Counted from the first letter of the stretch, positions 40,091 to 49,808 are shown. The stretch is 64,000 nucleotides of DNA from an uncultured Desulfovibrio sp. (GCF_944324505.1 NZ_CALUWO010000009.1:17027-81026), one strand, 5' to 3'. A program made the numbers and translations. Notes: a model not told the origin generated them from the sequence alone.

Positions 40091-41248
40091 ATGAAGACCA
40101 TCTATCTTGACAACAATGCCACCAGCGCCGTGGCACCCGAAGTGCGCGAGGCCATGCTGCCCTATCTGGGCGAAGCCTATGGCAATCCCTCTTCCATGTA
40201 TGCCTTCGGCGGCCAGGTGGCCGGCGCCGTGGACGAGGCCCGGCAGCAGATAGCGCAGCTCATCGGCGCCCGGCCGGAAGAAATCATTTTCACCTCCTGT
40301 GGCTCGGAAAGCGACAATACGGCCATCTGGAGCGCCCTGCAAACCCAGCCCCGGAAGCGCCACATCATCACCACCCGCGTGGAGCATGCGGCCATTCTCA
40401 GCACGGTGGAATTCTGGGAAAAGCAGGGCGGGTATGAGGTGACGCTGCTTTCCGTGGACGAAAAGGGCCGCCTGGACATGGATGAATACGCCGCCGCCCT
40501 GCGCGAGGATACGGCGCTGGTCAGCATCATGTGTGCCAACAACGAGGTGGGCAATATCTATCCCGTGGAACAGATGGCAGCCATGGCCGCGGAAAAGGGC
40601 GTGCTCTTTCACACCGACGCCGTGCAGGCCGTGGGCAAGGTGCCGCTGAACATGGCCCAGAACAGCATCGGCATGCTGTCCCTTTCCGGGCACAAGCTGC
40701 ACGCCCCCAAGGGCATCGGCGTACTCTACGTGCGCAAGGGCGTGCGCTTCAGTCCCTTCCTGCGCGGCGGCCATCAGGAGCGCGGCCGTCGGGCAGGCAC
40801 GGAAAACGTCCCCCACATTGTGGCCCTGGGCATGGCGGCCAGGCTTGCCGCCAGCCACATGGACGAGGAGCGTACCCGCGTGGCTGCCCTGCGCGACCGC
40901 CTGGAACAGGGCATCCTGGCTGCCGTGCCGGATTGCCGCGTCAACGGCGATACGGAAAATCGCCTGCCCAATACGTCCAACATCTCTTTCAAGAATGTGG
41001 AAGGGGAGGCCATCCTCCTGCTGCTTGACCGCCTGGGCATCTGTGCCAGCTCCGGCTCGGCCTGTACCTCCGGCAGCCTGGAACCGTCCCACGTGCTCCG
41101 GGCCATGAACGTGCCCTTCAACTATGCCCACGGTTCGCTGCGGCTCTCCCTGTCGCGCTATACCACCGAAGAGGACGTGGACTACGTGGTGGATAACCTG
41201 CCGCAGGTCATCTCCACCCTGCGTGCCATCTCCCCCTTCAAGAACTGA
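40091..41248 (+). CDS. nifS: Cysteine desulfurase, NifS type
   Basis: Takes sulfur from cysteine for NifU. The 385-residue PLP enzyme starts MKTIYLDNNATSAVAPEV, has the PLP lysine in LSGHKLHAPKG and the catalytic Cys in SSGSACTSGS on the mobile loop. The NifS-type sequence and the neighbouring nifU identify it over IscS. It ends with a strong hairpin and closes the metA-Rrf2-nifU-nifS unit. Confidence 0.96.
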   Translation: MKTIYLDNNATSAVAPEVREAMLPYLGEAYGNPSSMYAFGGQVAGAVDEARQQIAQLIGARPEEIIFTSCGSESDNTAIWSALQTQPRKRHIITTRVEHAAILSTVEFWEKQGGYEVTLLSVDEKGRLDMDEYAAALREDTALVSIMCANNEVGNIYPVEQMAAMAAEKGVLFHTDAVQAVGKVPLNMAQNSIGMLSLSGHKLHAPKGIGVLYVRKGVRFSPFLRGGHQERGRRAGTENVPHIVALGMAARLAASHMDEERTRVAALRDRLEQGILAAVPDCRVNGDTENRLPNTSNISFKNVEGEAILLLLDRLGICASSGSACTSGSLEPSHVLRAMNVPFNYAHGSLRLSLSRYTTEEDVDYVVDNLPQVISTLRAISPFKN

Positions 41249-41275
41249 TCAACACCTGCCCACAGGCGCAGACAA

Positions 41276-41311
41276 CACAGGGGAGGAAGAGCGTGCTCTT
41301 CCTCCCCTGTG
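41276..41311 (+). terminator. 17-bp hairpin after nifS
   Basis: A nearly uninterrupted palindrome (CACAGGGGAGGAAGAGC with its complement, 2-base centre) lies 27 bases after nifS. It has no U tract, but marks the end of the unit and the border with the A+T-rich gene. Confidence 0.65.
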
Positions 41312-41437
41312 CCTTCCATGGGACCATGCCGCGAAGAATGGGGGGCCGTGCATCTCTCCTGCTGGACGATTTCCCCTTTCCGCAGCTTCTTTCATATGAC
41401 ATCCTGCCAGGGAAGTCTCCCTGCATGGCTTGTCTTC

Positions 41438-42229
41438 TCACTCCATGATCTTCCTGCTGAATTCCTGGGCGTAAATCTGATTATCAAGTTTGAAAAGCGC
41501 AATCTGCCCGCGATATATCCTGATAGTGTCACCAGCAACATCAGACAGGGCTGTAATATAATACTCTTTAAAAGTACTGACGATTATAAATTCATCAATG
41601 CCACTTTTTATATATGTAAAGCGCTTGTTTGCTGATTCAACAGTATATTGAATCACAATAACAGCTGCCATAAGTATAAATATTATGAAGCACACATTTG
41701 TTCTCAAAAATGTATATTCACCTATTATGAATGACAGATTAACAACTTTAAAAAGCACTCCAAAAACACAAAGAATTCCAACAATGCTCATTCCATGCCA
41801 TAGCGTCATATAATAAGTCTGAGTATACCATAAGAATGCTGTGTATAGTGATAGCATTAGCATATGAACAAAAATAAATTTCATATTTGATTTTTTATAT
41901 TTATTATGATAAATACGAACATCATTCCACAGGAAGAGGCAGTAAATAAATACGAACAAATAGCTTAACCCTTGTAGCACCTCTTCTGTTCGCAACTCCA
42001 TAAGATACAGATGGTCAACTTTATAATAAGCAAATCTAACAGTCTTTTGTATCAGCGAAAGAACAAACCCAAGACATAACAATAACGGTGCAAGTCTGAT
42101 TATATAGGTATAAATATCTTCACTGAGACGGTTGAGACGTTGAAGATTATCGTCCTCTCCCGAGCTATCCTGTTGCATTGTATTAAGTATTTCTGCCTTT
42201 TTGGGTTTGCGACTTCTCCACTTGGCCAT
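41438..42229 (-). CDS. A+T-rich orphan five-helix membrane protein
   Basis: A 263-residue membrane protein, in a stretch whose G+C by eye is about one third while its neighbours are near two thirds. It has a charged N-terminal tail (RSRKPKKAEILNTMQQDSSGEDD), about five membrane segments (roughly 45-62, 84-102, 116-134, 142-165, 175-195) and a soluble C-terminal part of about 65 residues (starting KRFTYIKSGIDEF). Codons such as ATA and AGA, rare in the flanks, are common. I recognise no domain. ATG 42229 has GGAGGG upstream. Isolated between two terminators and unlike its neighbours in composition, it is probably a recently acquired single gene. Confidence 0.75.
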   Translation of the reverse strand: MAKWRSRKPKKAEILNTMQQDSSGEDDNLQRLNRLSEDIYTYIIRLAPLLLCLGFVLSLIQKTVRFAYYKVDHLYLMELRTEEVLQGLSYLFVFIYCLFLWNDVRIYHNKYKKSNMKFIFVHMLMLSLYTAFLWYTQTYYMTLWHGMSIVGILCVFGVLFKVVNLSFIIGEYTFLRTNVCFIIFILMAAVIVIQYTVESANKRFTYIKSGIDEFIIVSTFKEYYITALSDVAGDTIRIYRGQIALFKLDNQIYAQEFSRKIME

Positions 42230-42358
42230 GCTTCCCTCCAGGGAATCAGTATCTTATAAAAATAAATATAAGTAAATATATAGCATCTGTGCCTCCCGGA
42301 AAAATACCAGAACCATGCGAGCATAAAGCAAATCAGCCACAACGGGAAAAATACGACA

Positions 42359-42405
42359 AAAAACGGGGGATATGGTGTTGTTCTCCACCATATCCCCCGT
42401 TTTTA
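42359..42405. terminator. Strong bidirectional hairpin terminator
   Basis: A stem of at least 17 bp (AAACGGGGGATATGGTG with CACCATATCCCCCGTTT) around an 8-nt loop, flanked by A and T runs on the two sides. It terminates the CDF gene on the minus strand and shields the A+T-rich gene's upstream region. Confidence 0.85.
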
Positions 42406-42432
42406 TACGGTATGGAACTGTCCTTTACGGTC

Positions 42433-43875
42433 TCAGCATTCCACTCCGCTGGCAGCGGCCGGCTCCAGATGAATGCTGACACGGCCCAGCGAGGGCAGCA
42501 GCTCCCGCAGCTGACTTTCCAGACGGGAAGAGATGACGTGTGCCTGCGCCACCGTGCAGTCTGCCGCCACTTCGCAATGGAAGCTCACGCACAAGCCCTG
42601 CTCTGCCGTGGCATAGGCGGAAAACTTGTGCGCCTTGCTCAGCAGGGGCTCGCGGTCCACGGCCTGGCGAATCTGGTCCCATGCGGCCTGGACTTCCGGC
42701 GAAGCCGCCGTCAGCCCGCGGTAGGAAGCTGCGGCATCCCGCGGTTCCAGATGGGTCAGGATTTCTTCCAGCGACAGGCTGCGGCTCACGTCTTCCTCAA
42801 AGGCACGAACCTGTTTGTGCGCCCGGGCAAAGGGCATGTCGGCAGGCAGTTCCACATGCAGTTCAATGCGTGTGGCCGTGCCGCTGCGCAGCACGTGAAT
42901 ATCGTGCACATCCAGTCCCTGACGCTCGGCCGCACGCTGAATGACCATGAAGGGGTCCAGCGGTGCCGCCGGCGAGACCATGGGTTCCACGTGCACGGTC
43001 ACATCCGCCCCGGGCAGGATGCTGTCCACCGCCAGCTCGGCCTCATGCGCCAGGCGGTGCCCTTCGCTGACGCGCACACAGGGATCCACCCCCACCGTCA
43101 GGTCCACAAAGGACTGGGGACCACTGGTGCGCAGGCGCACCCGGCGTACGGCCGTAATGCCGGACAGCGCTCCCACGGCCGCCTCGATCTGCTGGCATTC
43201 TTCGGACGAGCTGGAATCCATGAGGGTATTCACGGCATCGCGGGCCATGTGCAGGCTGGCCCGGAAGATGATGACGGCCACAATGAGTGCCGCGACCGTA
43301 TCTGCCTGCACCAGCACCTTTTGCAGGGGGCCGGTAATGTGCAGCGCCGAGGCCAGCCAGACAGCCAGCACGCCCACCAGCACCACGGCCGATGACAGGA
43401 TATCCGTGGCAAAGTGCAGGGCATCGGCCTCCAGTGCCTGGCTCTTGGTTTCGCGCGCCACGCGCCGCAGCATGCGAACGCGGTTGATGTCCACAATCAT
43501 GGAAATGGCCATGATGACGGCCCCCCACAGCGAGGGCACCACCGGCTCGCCGCCGCCCAGCAGCCGCTGGATGCCTTCATAGATCACCCAGAAGCTGATG
43601 AGGAAGAGCAGCAGGGTCTCGGCCAGGGCAGAAAGATTTTCCACCTTGCCGTGCCCGTAGGGGTGGCCGCTGTCCGCCGGACGGCTGGACACGCGCACGG
43701 CATAGAGCGTCATGAGCGCAGCCAGCAGGTCCAGCCCGCTGTGCAGCGCCTCGGAAAGAATCCCCAGGCTGTTGGTGTACAGCCCCACCACAAGTTTGAG
43801 AAGGGTCAGCCCCAGGGCCGCCAGCACGGAAAAAATGGCGGCTCTGTGCTTGGCCTGTGTGTGTTCATGCTCCAT
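42433..43875 (-). CDS. CDF-family cation efflux transporter, long C-terminal form
   Basis: A 480-residue inner-membrane protein of the cation diffusion facilitator family. TM2 and TM5 carry the metal-binding pairs EALHSGLD and ADALHFATD (the HxxxD motif). After the six-helix core (about 1-205) there are two successive ferredoxin-like cytoplasmic domains instead of one (about 205-285 and about 290-470). Such carriers export zinc, iron or manganese with protons; the metal is not decidable from the motif alone. ATG 43875 has AGGAG upstream; a TTG at 43881 is less likely. Confidence 0.9.
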   Translation of the reverse strand: MEHEHTQAKHRAAIFSVLAALGLTLLKLVVGLYTNSLGILSEALHSGLDLLAALMTLYAVRVSSRPADSGHPYGHGKVENLSALAETLLLFLISFWVIYEGIQRLLGGGEPVVPSLWGAVIMAISMIVDINRVRMLRRVARETKSQALEADALHFATDILSSAVVLVGVLAVWLASALHITGPLQKVLVQADTVAALIVAVIIFRASLHMARDAVNTLMDSSSSEECQQIEAAVGALSGITAVRRVRLRTSGPQSFVDLTVGVDPCVRVSEGHRLAHEAELAVDSILPGADVTVHVEPMVSPAAPLDPFMVIQRAAERQGLDVHDIHVLRSGTATRIELHVELPADMPFARAHKQVRAFEEDVSRSLSLEEILTHLEPRDAAASYRGLTAASPEVQAAWDQIRQAVDREPLLSKAHKFSAYATAEQGLCVSFHCEVAADCTVAQAHVISSRLESQLRELLPSLGRVSIHLEPAAASGVEC

Positions 43876-43892
43876 GTCCAAAACTCCTTGAC

Positions 43893-43919
43893 AAAAAAGC
43901 CCCCGAAGGGGCTTTTTTT
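43893..43919 (-). terminator. UUCG-capped intrinsic terminator of trxA-trxB-bamD
   Basis: On the minus strand a GCCCC stem capped by TTCG and closed by GGGGC is flanked by A and T runs (six T's after the stem), 32 bases beyond the bamD stop. Confidence 0.85.
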
Positions 43920-43943
43920 CAGCAGTATCACATCCAGGGATGT

Positions 43944-44675
43944 CTACAGCCAGCGGAACCAGTCTCGCCAGGAACCTTCCCGCCGTTCGCGCCGGTCGTT
44001 GGCCTCTTCCTCCCGATAGTGGAGATAGGCGGCCTGGGCTTTTTCCTGGGCATGGTCAGCCACTTCCGGCACATCGCCAAAATTGGCCATGATGAAGCGG
44101 TAGCGCCGCCAGGCCGGGCCGTATTGCTTCATGTGCCAGAACACATCGGCAATATAGAGTTCGTGCTCGGCCATGATCTTGCGGCAGCGGGCCATCTTTT
44201 CGTCCGCATCCTTGGCATAGGGGGAATCGGGATAGGTTTCCTTCAGCCGGCTGAAGACATTGTAGGCTTCCTGCACTTCCGTGGTGGCGCGGTCGATGGA
44301 ACGGAACTGTCCCAGCAGCGACATGCCGGTCTGATACAGCACGTAGGGAATGGCCTCATTGCGGGGATGCATGGACTCGAAGTCCTTGTAGGCTTCGGCG
44401 GCCAGCACGTATTCCTCGTCAAGATAGTAGGCATCGGCCAGTGCCAGCTCGGCTTCCAGCGTATAGGGGCTGAAGGGATAGGCATCCCGCAGCTTGGTAT
44501 ACATCTCCACAGCGCGCACGTAGTTCTTTTCGCTCATGGCTTCATTGCCGGACTCGAAAAGCTCCTGAGCGGTATCTTCCGGCGGCGGCAGATAAATCAT
44601 GTCGATGATGCCGCAGCCGGAAAGGGTAACGAGCATGAAGGCCAGAGCCAGAGAGCGAAGAGAGGATTTAAGCAT
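43944..44675 (-). CDS. bamD: Outer membrane protein assembly lipoprotein BamD
   Basis: An essential lipoprotein of the BAM complex that inserts beta-barrel proteins. The 243-residue protein has a lipobox LSGC (Cys21), then YfiO-type TPR repeats (about 40-220), for example [26 protein letters not shown] and [19 protein letters not shown], and ends with a charged tail. ATG 44675 overlaps the trxB stop by eight bases, so translation is coupled to trxB. The grouping with thioredoxin genes is seen in Desulfovibrio-type genomes but need not reflect function. Confidence 0.93.
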   Translation of the reverse strand: MLKSSLRSLALAFMLVTLSGCGIIDMIYLPPPEDTAQELFESGNEAMSEKNYVRAVEMYTKLRDAYPFSPYTLEAELALADAYYLDEEYVLAAEAYKDFESMHPRNEAIPYVLYQTGMSLLGQFRSIDRATTEVQEAYNVFSRLKETYPDSPYAKDADEKMARCRKIMAEHELYIADVFWHMKQYGPAWRRYRFIMANFGDVPEVADHAQEKAQAAYLHYREEEANDRRERREGSWRDWFRWL

Positions 44676-45597
44676 GGAGCTGTTCCAGGAAGACGAATGC
44701 CGCCTGCGCGGCAGTTGCGCCGTCACCAGCGGCGGTTATGACCTGACGGCAGAGCTTGGAGCGAACGTCCCCGGCGGCAAAGATGCCGGGAATGGACGTG
44801 CGCATTTCCGCATCCGTCACAATGAATCCTTGTGCGTCACGCTCCAGCGCGGCCGGCAGAAAAGCGGTTCCCGGTTCAAAGCCCACATAGATGAAGAGAC
44901 CCTGAACGGCAATGCGGCGTTCTTCTCCGGTGGTCACATGACGCACGGTAATGCCTTCCAGCGCCTTTTCCCCGTGCAGCTGACTCACCACGCTGCTGCG
45001 TACCAGCTCCACCTTGTCGGGCATGGCCTCCAGCTTGTCCTGGTAAATCTTGGCCCCCCGGAAGGCATCGCGACGATGGATGACATAGACCTTGGCAGCC
45101 AGCTTGGCCAGATAGAGGGATTCTTCCAGGGCGGAATTTCCCCCGCCCACTACGGCCACGTCCTGCCCGCGGAAGAAGTTGCCATCGCACAGGGCACAGT
45201 AGGAAACCCCCCTGCCCTGCAGCAGGCTTTCACCCGGCAGGCCCAGCCGCCGATGATGGGCGCCGCTGCACACCACCACCACACGGCACTGGTGTACCTC
45301 GTCCTTGCCGGCTTTGACGGTAAAGGCTCCGGCCTCGCCGCTCACCTCCGTCACGGCGCTGGCGCTGCGCTCCACCGGCAGCCCCTCAAGGTGCGCCGTG
45401 AAGAGATCGGCCAGCTCGTAGCCCTTGATCCCCTTGGGAAAGCCGGGGTAGTTCTCCAGCTCGGCCGTCTGGAGAATCTGCCCACCGGAGGTCATCTGCT
45501 CGAACAGACGCACGGAACAGCCGGAACGGGCCAGATAGAGGGCGGCGGTGATGCCCGCCGGCCCGCTACCGATGACTGCGGCATCGAAGGTGCTCAT
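44668..45597 (-). CDS. trxB: Thioredoxin reductase
   Basis: Reduces thioredoxin with NAD(P)H. The 309-residue flavoprotein has the N-terminal FAD dinucleotide site ([18 protein letters not shown]), the redox-active CALCDG (the usual form is CATC or CAVC), the second NAD(P)H Rossmann site [15 protein letters not shown], and the C-terminal FAD site IFAAGDVR. Its ATG overlaps the trxA stop in an ATGA, so trxA, trxB and bamD are one coupled operon. Confidence 0.96.
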   Translation of the reverse strand: MSTFDAAVIGSGPAGITAALYLARSGCSVRLFEQMTSGGQILQTAELENYPGFPKGIKGYELADLFTAHLEGLPVERSASAVTEVSGEAGAFTVKAGKDEVHQCRVVVVCSGAHHRRLGLPGESLLQGRGVSYCALCDGNFFRGQDVAVVGGGNSALEESLYLAKLAAKVYVIHRRDAFRGAKIYQDKLEAMPDKVELVRSSVVSQLHGEKALEGITVRHVTTGEERRIAVQGLFIYVGFEPGTAFLPAALERDAQGFIVTDAEMRTSIPGIFAAGDVRSKLCRQVITAAGDGATAAQAAFVFLEQLHA

Positions 45598-45917
45598 GCC
45601 AGGGCCTTGGTGTCAAGAATATCCTTGATGGCATCCTTGCCCACGGCGCCGGTCACCTGTTCCACGGCTTCGCCGTTCTTGAACAGGATGAGCGTGGGAA
45701 TGGCGCGAATGCCGAATTTGGTGGGCGTGGCCGGATTTTCGTCCACGTTCATCTTGACGATGCGCACACGGCCCGCATATTCCGCTGACAGTTCGTCAAT
45801 GACAGGGGCAAGAGAGCGGCAGGGGCCGCACCAGGGCGCCCAGAAATCAAGCAAAACCGGCTGATCGGACTTCAAAACAAGGGTATCAAAGGTCGCGTCA
45901 GTAATCTGTTCAGCCAT
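45594..45917 (-). CDS. trxA: Thioredoxin
   Basis: The standard 107-residue thioredoxin with the active site WCGPC, the cis-Pro in RAIPTLILF and the family start ([29 protein letters not shown]). It feeds electrons to ribonucleotide reductase and other disulfides. It is the first gene of trxA-trxB-bamD, with a consensus promoter about 85 bases upstream. Confidence 0.97.
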   Translation of the reverse strand: MAEQITDATFDTLVLKSDQPVLLDFWAPWCGPCRSLAPVIDELSAEYAGRVRIVKMNVDENPATPTKFGIRAIPTLILFKNGEAVEQVTGAVGKDAIKDILDTKALA

Positions 45918-45997
45918 GTCTGACTCCTTCGTTCGTTGAGGTATGGGAAGAAAAATCGCGTACCCCGTCTGCAGCAGGGCACGCCAACAGCGCTATC

Positions 45998-46026
45998 AAG
46001 GTAGATTGCCCATCGGCAAGTGTCAA
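45998..46026 (-). promoter_or_regulatory. Sigma-70 type promoter of trxA-trxB-bamD
   Basis: On the minus strand TTGACA is followed after 17 bases by TACCTT, with the -10 box 80 bases before the trxA ATG. The -35 is perfect and the -10 matches four of six. It lies just beyond the 3' end of tsaD. Confidence 0.6.
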
Positions 46027-46030
46027 GACA

Positions 46031-47107
46031 TCATGCCGCTACATGCGGCACCCCATCCCGGCGCATGTCGTCGGGAATGGGCCGCCCCCGGGGAATGGCC
46101 TCCAGCGAAAGGTCATGCCGCCAGCCCTCGCGCGCCAGCAGCCAGCCGGCATACGCCACCATGACGGCATTGTCCGTGCAGTAGGCCGGCGCAGGCATGA
46201 TGGCCCGCCCTCCGTGACGGCGCATGACCTCCCTGGCGCGGGCACGCAAATGGCTGTTGGCCGCCACGCCCCCTGCCAGGATCAGGGTCTTGAGGTCCGG
46301 CTGCCGTTCCAGGGTGCGCTCCACCTTGATCATGAGCGTATCCACAATGGCCCGCGTGTAGGAGGCGCAGCAGTCGCACAGCACGCGCGAGGCTCCCTGC
46401 GCCGTCGTCACCGGGCGCGGCCAGCGGGCAGAGGGCGGCAGACTGTCCAGATAGGCGGATGCCGCTGTCTTGAGACCGCTGAAGCTGAAATCCAGCGTGG
46501 CATTGCGCACATAGGGGCGCGGAAACGGCACGGCCCGGTCATCTCCCGCGCAGGCCAGCGCATCCATGAGCCTGCCCGCGGGATAGGCCAGGCCCATGAG
46601 CTTGCCGGCCTTGTCAAAGGCTTCTCCCGCAGCATCATCCAGGGTCCGGCCCAGCGTCACAAAACGTGCAGGGCCTTCCATGCGGTACAGATGCGTATGC
46701 CCCCCCGACACCAGCAGGCCCAGCGCGGGAAAGGGCAGCGCCTCTTCCAGCCCTGCCGCCAGCAGATGGGCATGCAGATGGTTAATCCCCAGCAGACGCG
46801 CCCCCGTGCCCAGCACCAGCCCCTTGGCAAAGGCCACGCCTACCAGCAGGCTGCCCAGAAGTCCCGGCCCGCGCGACACGGCAACCACATCCAGGTCTGC
46901 CGGGCGGCAGCCGGTGCGCTGCATGAGCGTATCAAAGAGCACCCCCATGAAGCGGTAATGCTCCCGCGACGCCAGTTCGGGCACCACGCCGCCGAACAGC
47001 GCATGCACATCCACCTGACTGGCCAGCACGGCATCCAGCAGAACGCCATCCCGCACAAGGGCCAGAGCGGTTTCGTCACAGGAACTTTCGATGCCAAGGC
47101 AGAGCAT
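46031..47107 (-). CDS. tsaD: tRNA N6-threonylcarbamoyladenosine synthase subunit TsaD
   Basis: Transfers the threonylcarbamoyl group to A37 of ANN-decoding tRNAs with TsaB and TsaE. The 358-residue protein opens LCLGIESSCDETALAL and carries the metal-binding HxxxH in HLHAH and the ATP-site VSGGHTH and AGGVAANSHLR. ATG 47107 is at the family start; an upstream frame to 47293 lacks similarity. It follows fbp with 8 bases between them, so the two form a unit. Confidence 0.96.
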   Translation of the reverse strand: MLCLGIESSCDETALALVRDGVLLDAVLASQVDVHALFGGVVPELASREHYRFMGVLFDTLMQRTGCRPADLDVVAVSRGPGLLGSLLVGVAFAKGLVLGTGARLLGINHLHAHLLAAGLEEALPFPALGLLVSGGHTHLYRMEGPARFVTLGRTLDDAAGEAFDKAGKLMGLAYPAGRLMDALACAGDDRAVPFPRPYVRNATLDFSFSGLKTAASAYLDSLPPSARWPRPVTTAQGASRVLCDCCASYTRAIVDTLMIKVERTLERQPDLKTLILAGGVAANSHLRARAREVMRRHGGRAIMPAPAYCTDNAVMVAYAGWLLAREGWRHDLSLEAIPRGRPIPDDMRRDGVPHVAA

Positions 47108-47115
47108 GAAACTAC

Positions 47116-48120
47116 CTAGCGGGGATAGCGGGCATAGATGGCTTCCACGGCCTCCACATCCCGCCGGGAGCCGATGAAGAGCGGCGTGCGAGCATGCAGC
47201 TTGTCCGGCTGCCGCTCCAGAATGCGCCCGTAGCCGTCGGAGGCCTTGCCGCCGGCCTGCTCCGCCAGAAAGGCCAGGGGGTTGGCCTCGCACATCAGCC
47301 GCAGCTTGCCCTGGGGCTTGTCCGCATCCGGCGGATACATGTAGATTCCGCCATAAATGAGCGTGCGGTGAAAATCCGCCACCAGGGAGCCGACATAGCG
47401 GGAAGAATAGTGCTTGCCATTGGCGGCTCGGGTCGTATGGAACCAGTCCACGGCTTCGCGCGAGGCATCGCTCCAGTTCTGGCGGTTCCCCTCGTTCACC
47501 GAATAGATGTAGCCCTGTTCGGGAATCTGCATATTGGGATGCGACAGCAGGAATTCTCCCACGCCGGGGTCCAGCGTAAAGCCGTGCACCCCCTGTCCGG
47601 TACTGAGCACCAGCATGGTGGACGGGCCGTACAGCATGTATCCGGCCGCCACCTGCCGGCAGCCCTGCTGCAGGACTTCTTCCAGGCGGACTTCGCCACT
47701 GCCCCCTTCGGGACGGTGAAAAATGGAAAAAATGGTTCCCACATTGACGTTGACGTCAATATTGGACGAGCCGTCCAGCGGGTCGAAGATGAGGATGTAG
47801 TCCCCCTGGGGAAATTCGGGACGGACGCGGATGAGGTCCGGTTCTTCCTCGCTGGACATGGCGCAGAGCGCGCCGCAGCGCTCCATGCGGTAGAGCAGAA
47901 TGTGATTGGCAATGTCATCCAGCTTCTGGACGTTTTCCCCCTGGACATTGACCATGCCGGTTCCGCCCAGCACGTCCAGCAGGCCGGCCTTGTTGATGCG
48001 CATGGCAATGGACTTGCCGGAAAGGATGAGGTCATACAACAGGCCCGTGAACATGCCCGTGGCATGCGGGGACAGCTTCTGATGCAGCAGCAGGTGTTCG
48101 GTTACGGTAACTTCAGGCAT
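47116..48120 (-). CDS. fbp: Fructose-1,6-bisphosphatase, class I
   Basis: Removes the 1-phosphate of fructose-1,6-bisphosphate in gluconeogenesis. The 334-residue protein has the class I metal site [12 protein letters not shown] and the substrate-binding [13 protein letters not shown] and GGIYMYP stretches. ATG 48120 has GGAGGAC upstream and starts [16 protein letters not shown], as the family does. The following gene in the operon is tsaD. Confidence 0.96.
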   Translation of the reverse strand: MPEVTVTEHLLLHQKLSPHATGMFTGLLYDLILSGKSIAMRINKAGLLDVLGGTGMVNVQGENVQKLDDIANHILLYRMERCGALCAMSSEEEPDLIRVRPEFPQGDYILIFDPLDGSSNIDVNVNVGTIFSIFHRPEGGSGEVRLEEVLQQGCRQVAAGYMLYGPSTMLVLSTGQGVHGFTLDPGVGEFLLSHPNMQIPEQGYIYSVNEGNRQNWSDASREAVDWFHTTRAANGKHYSSRYVGSLVADFHRTLIYGGIYMYPPDADKPQGKLRLMCEANPLAFLAEQAGGKASDGYGRILERQPDKLHARTPLFIGSRRDVEAVEAIYARYPR

Positions 48121-48264
48121 GATGTCCTCCGTGGGTACGGGGCAGAAAGCCCTGCCTTGCCGCCGGGGCGGCAGCAAGACGACATGACGGATGCGGGAGT
48201 ACGACGGGGCGAAACCGCCTTGTATCACAAGGGGTTTCGCCCCGTCCCGAGATGGTTCAGTACG

Positions 48265-49791
48265 CTAGCGGCGCGGTCCGAAGGGACTGGGGCGCCCGCC
48301 GGGCAGCAGCGCCGGACCGGATGATGCCGGCGTTTCCGCCGGAGCGGCCTCGTCAGTCTTCGGCGCGGACGCTGCGGGGGCCGCTGGCGGCGTTGTTGCA
48401 GGCGCTGCCGGTGCTGCCGACGGCGTTTCCGCCGGGCTTGCGGGGGCTGCCGGAGCCGCCGCTGGCGGGGTTGCCGGGGCCGGAGAGGTCGCGGCAGGGG
48501 CGGTTGCCGGCGTTGCCGGTGTCTCCGCTGCCGGTGTCGCCGTTTCCGCCGGCGTGCCTGCGGGCGCTGCGGACGGCGCAGGCGCTTCCGTCCGGCGCGG
48601 GCCGAAGGGACTGGGCATCTGCACCTGCGGCACGGGCTGCGGCGCGGGCGCATCCGGAATTTCCAGAGCCGAATCGGGGATGTGCATGCGACGGCTGGGG
48701 CGACGCACCTGCACGTTTTCGCCTTCAAGCTGGCGTTCCTTCACGCGGCCGGACTTCTGGGCCGGGGCACCCGCCGGCGGAGCCGTCAGCAGGGCACCCG
48801 GGCTGCCGGGCTGCACATCCGTGGGCTGCTGACCGGGAATGGTATCTCCGGCGCCACCCAGACCATCCAGCGTATCCTGCGATGCGCCAAAGACCGGCGT
48901 CACCTCGTGGGCATCGTCACGCTTCTTGCGTTCCGGCTGCGGCGGAGGCGGCAGCTTTTCCGTAATCTTGGGGAAGAAGCGGACCCCCTGGTTCACATCG
49001 CCATTGCCCTGGGGGAAGTCCCCCGATTCCACCACGGCGAAGACCAGGGGCAGATTGCCCAGATAGCGGACCTGATAGTAGAAACTGCCCCGTTCGTTGG
49101 TGCAGGTACCGGAAGAACTCTTGCGCACCACCTCTTCCCAGTCCACCGAGGACAGGGGCGTGGCGGCAAAGTCGTATTTGCCGGGCCAGAGCAGGGCCTG
49201 CGGCGAAAGGATAACCAGGTCTTCGGGGCTGCTGGAAAACTTGACCAGGTTACGCATGTCGAAATAGGCCACCACAATGCCCAGAAAATCCACGCCATCA
49301 TACAACGGCGCGGCCAGCATGACCTCCGGCCCCAGATCGCTCTGCTGCACATAGCCGCGCAGGGCACGGCTGTTCTGCTTCTTGTCCTCATACAGCAGGG
49401 GGATGAAGTCCAGGTTCTTGAGACTGGGACCAGGTTCCTGCCCCAGCAGGGTGCCGTCGTACTTTACCCCTGCAAAGCCGTTTACCCACGGATAATCGGC
49501 AAAAAAACGGTCCATCCACTCGCGCGTGGGCGGCCTGTCGGCATTGAGCATGGTCCGCTCGAAGCGGCTCAGTTCCATGTCCACCCCCATCATGCAGGCA
49601 GACAGGGCCTGCCCGCGCGGGGAAAGAGTGCCCTTTTCGCTGTAGTCCACGGTGGCCGGCACGCTCACATAGGAGTACCACATATCCTTGGTGGACTTCC
49701 ACACGTTCTTGGTAGGCTGGTACGAACTGCATGCCGACAGCAGCAGACTGCCGGCAAGAACAGTGCAGCACACGAGGGAACGTTTTTTCAC
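48265..49791 (-). CDS. Lipoprotein with sensor-like domain and long Pro/Ala tail
   Basis: A 508-residue lipoprotein starting at GTG 49791 (GGAGAAG upstream); lipobox LSAC with Cys21. Residues about 30-260 form an extracytoplasmic domain with a Cache-like look (LSACMMGVDMELSRFERTMLNADRPPTREWMDRFFADYPWVNGFAGVKYDG), followed by a long linker and a C-terminal part of some 90 residues almost entirely Pro, Ala and Thr. The motif PSPFGPRR occurs twice, once in the middle and once at the very C-terminus. The protein is probably anchored in the outer membrane with a flexible tail. Function unknown. It ends the pgsA-ftsB-TPR cluster (17 bases to the TPR gene). Confidence 0.7.
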   Translation of the reverse strand: MKKRSLVCCTVLAGSLLLSACSSYQPTKNVWKSTKDMWYSYVSVPATVDYSEKGTLSPRGQALSACMMGVDMELSRFERTMLNADRPPTREWMDRFFADYPWVNGFAGVKYDGTLLGQEPGPSLKNLDFIPLLYEDKKQNSRALRGYVQQSDLGPEVMLAAPLYDGVDFLGIVVAYFDMRNLVKFSSSPEDLVILSPQALLWPGKYDFAATPLSSVDWEEVVRKSSSGTCTNERGSFYYQVRYLGNLPLVFAVVESGDFPQGNGDVNQGVRFFPKITEKLPPPPQPERKKRDDAHEVTPVFGASQDTLDGLGGAGDTIPGQQPTDVQPGSPGALLTAPPAGAPAQKSGRVKERQLEGENVQVRRPSRRMHIPDSALEIPDAPAPQPVPQVQMPSPFGPRRTEAPAPSAAPAGTPAETATPAAETPATPATAPAATSPAPATPPAAAPAAPASPAETPSAAPAAPATTPPAAPAASAPKTDEAAPAETPASSGPALLPGGRPSPFGPRR

Positions 49792-49808
49792 GCTATCTTC
49801 TCCACAAC

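Noticed and set aside
48350..48590. Repetitive G+C-rich sequence that could look like tandem repeats or a CRISPR-like array
   Set aside because: It is the coding region of the Pro/Ala/Thr-rich tail of the lipoprotein; units vary in length and there are no regular spacers.
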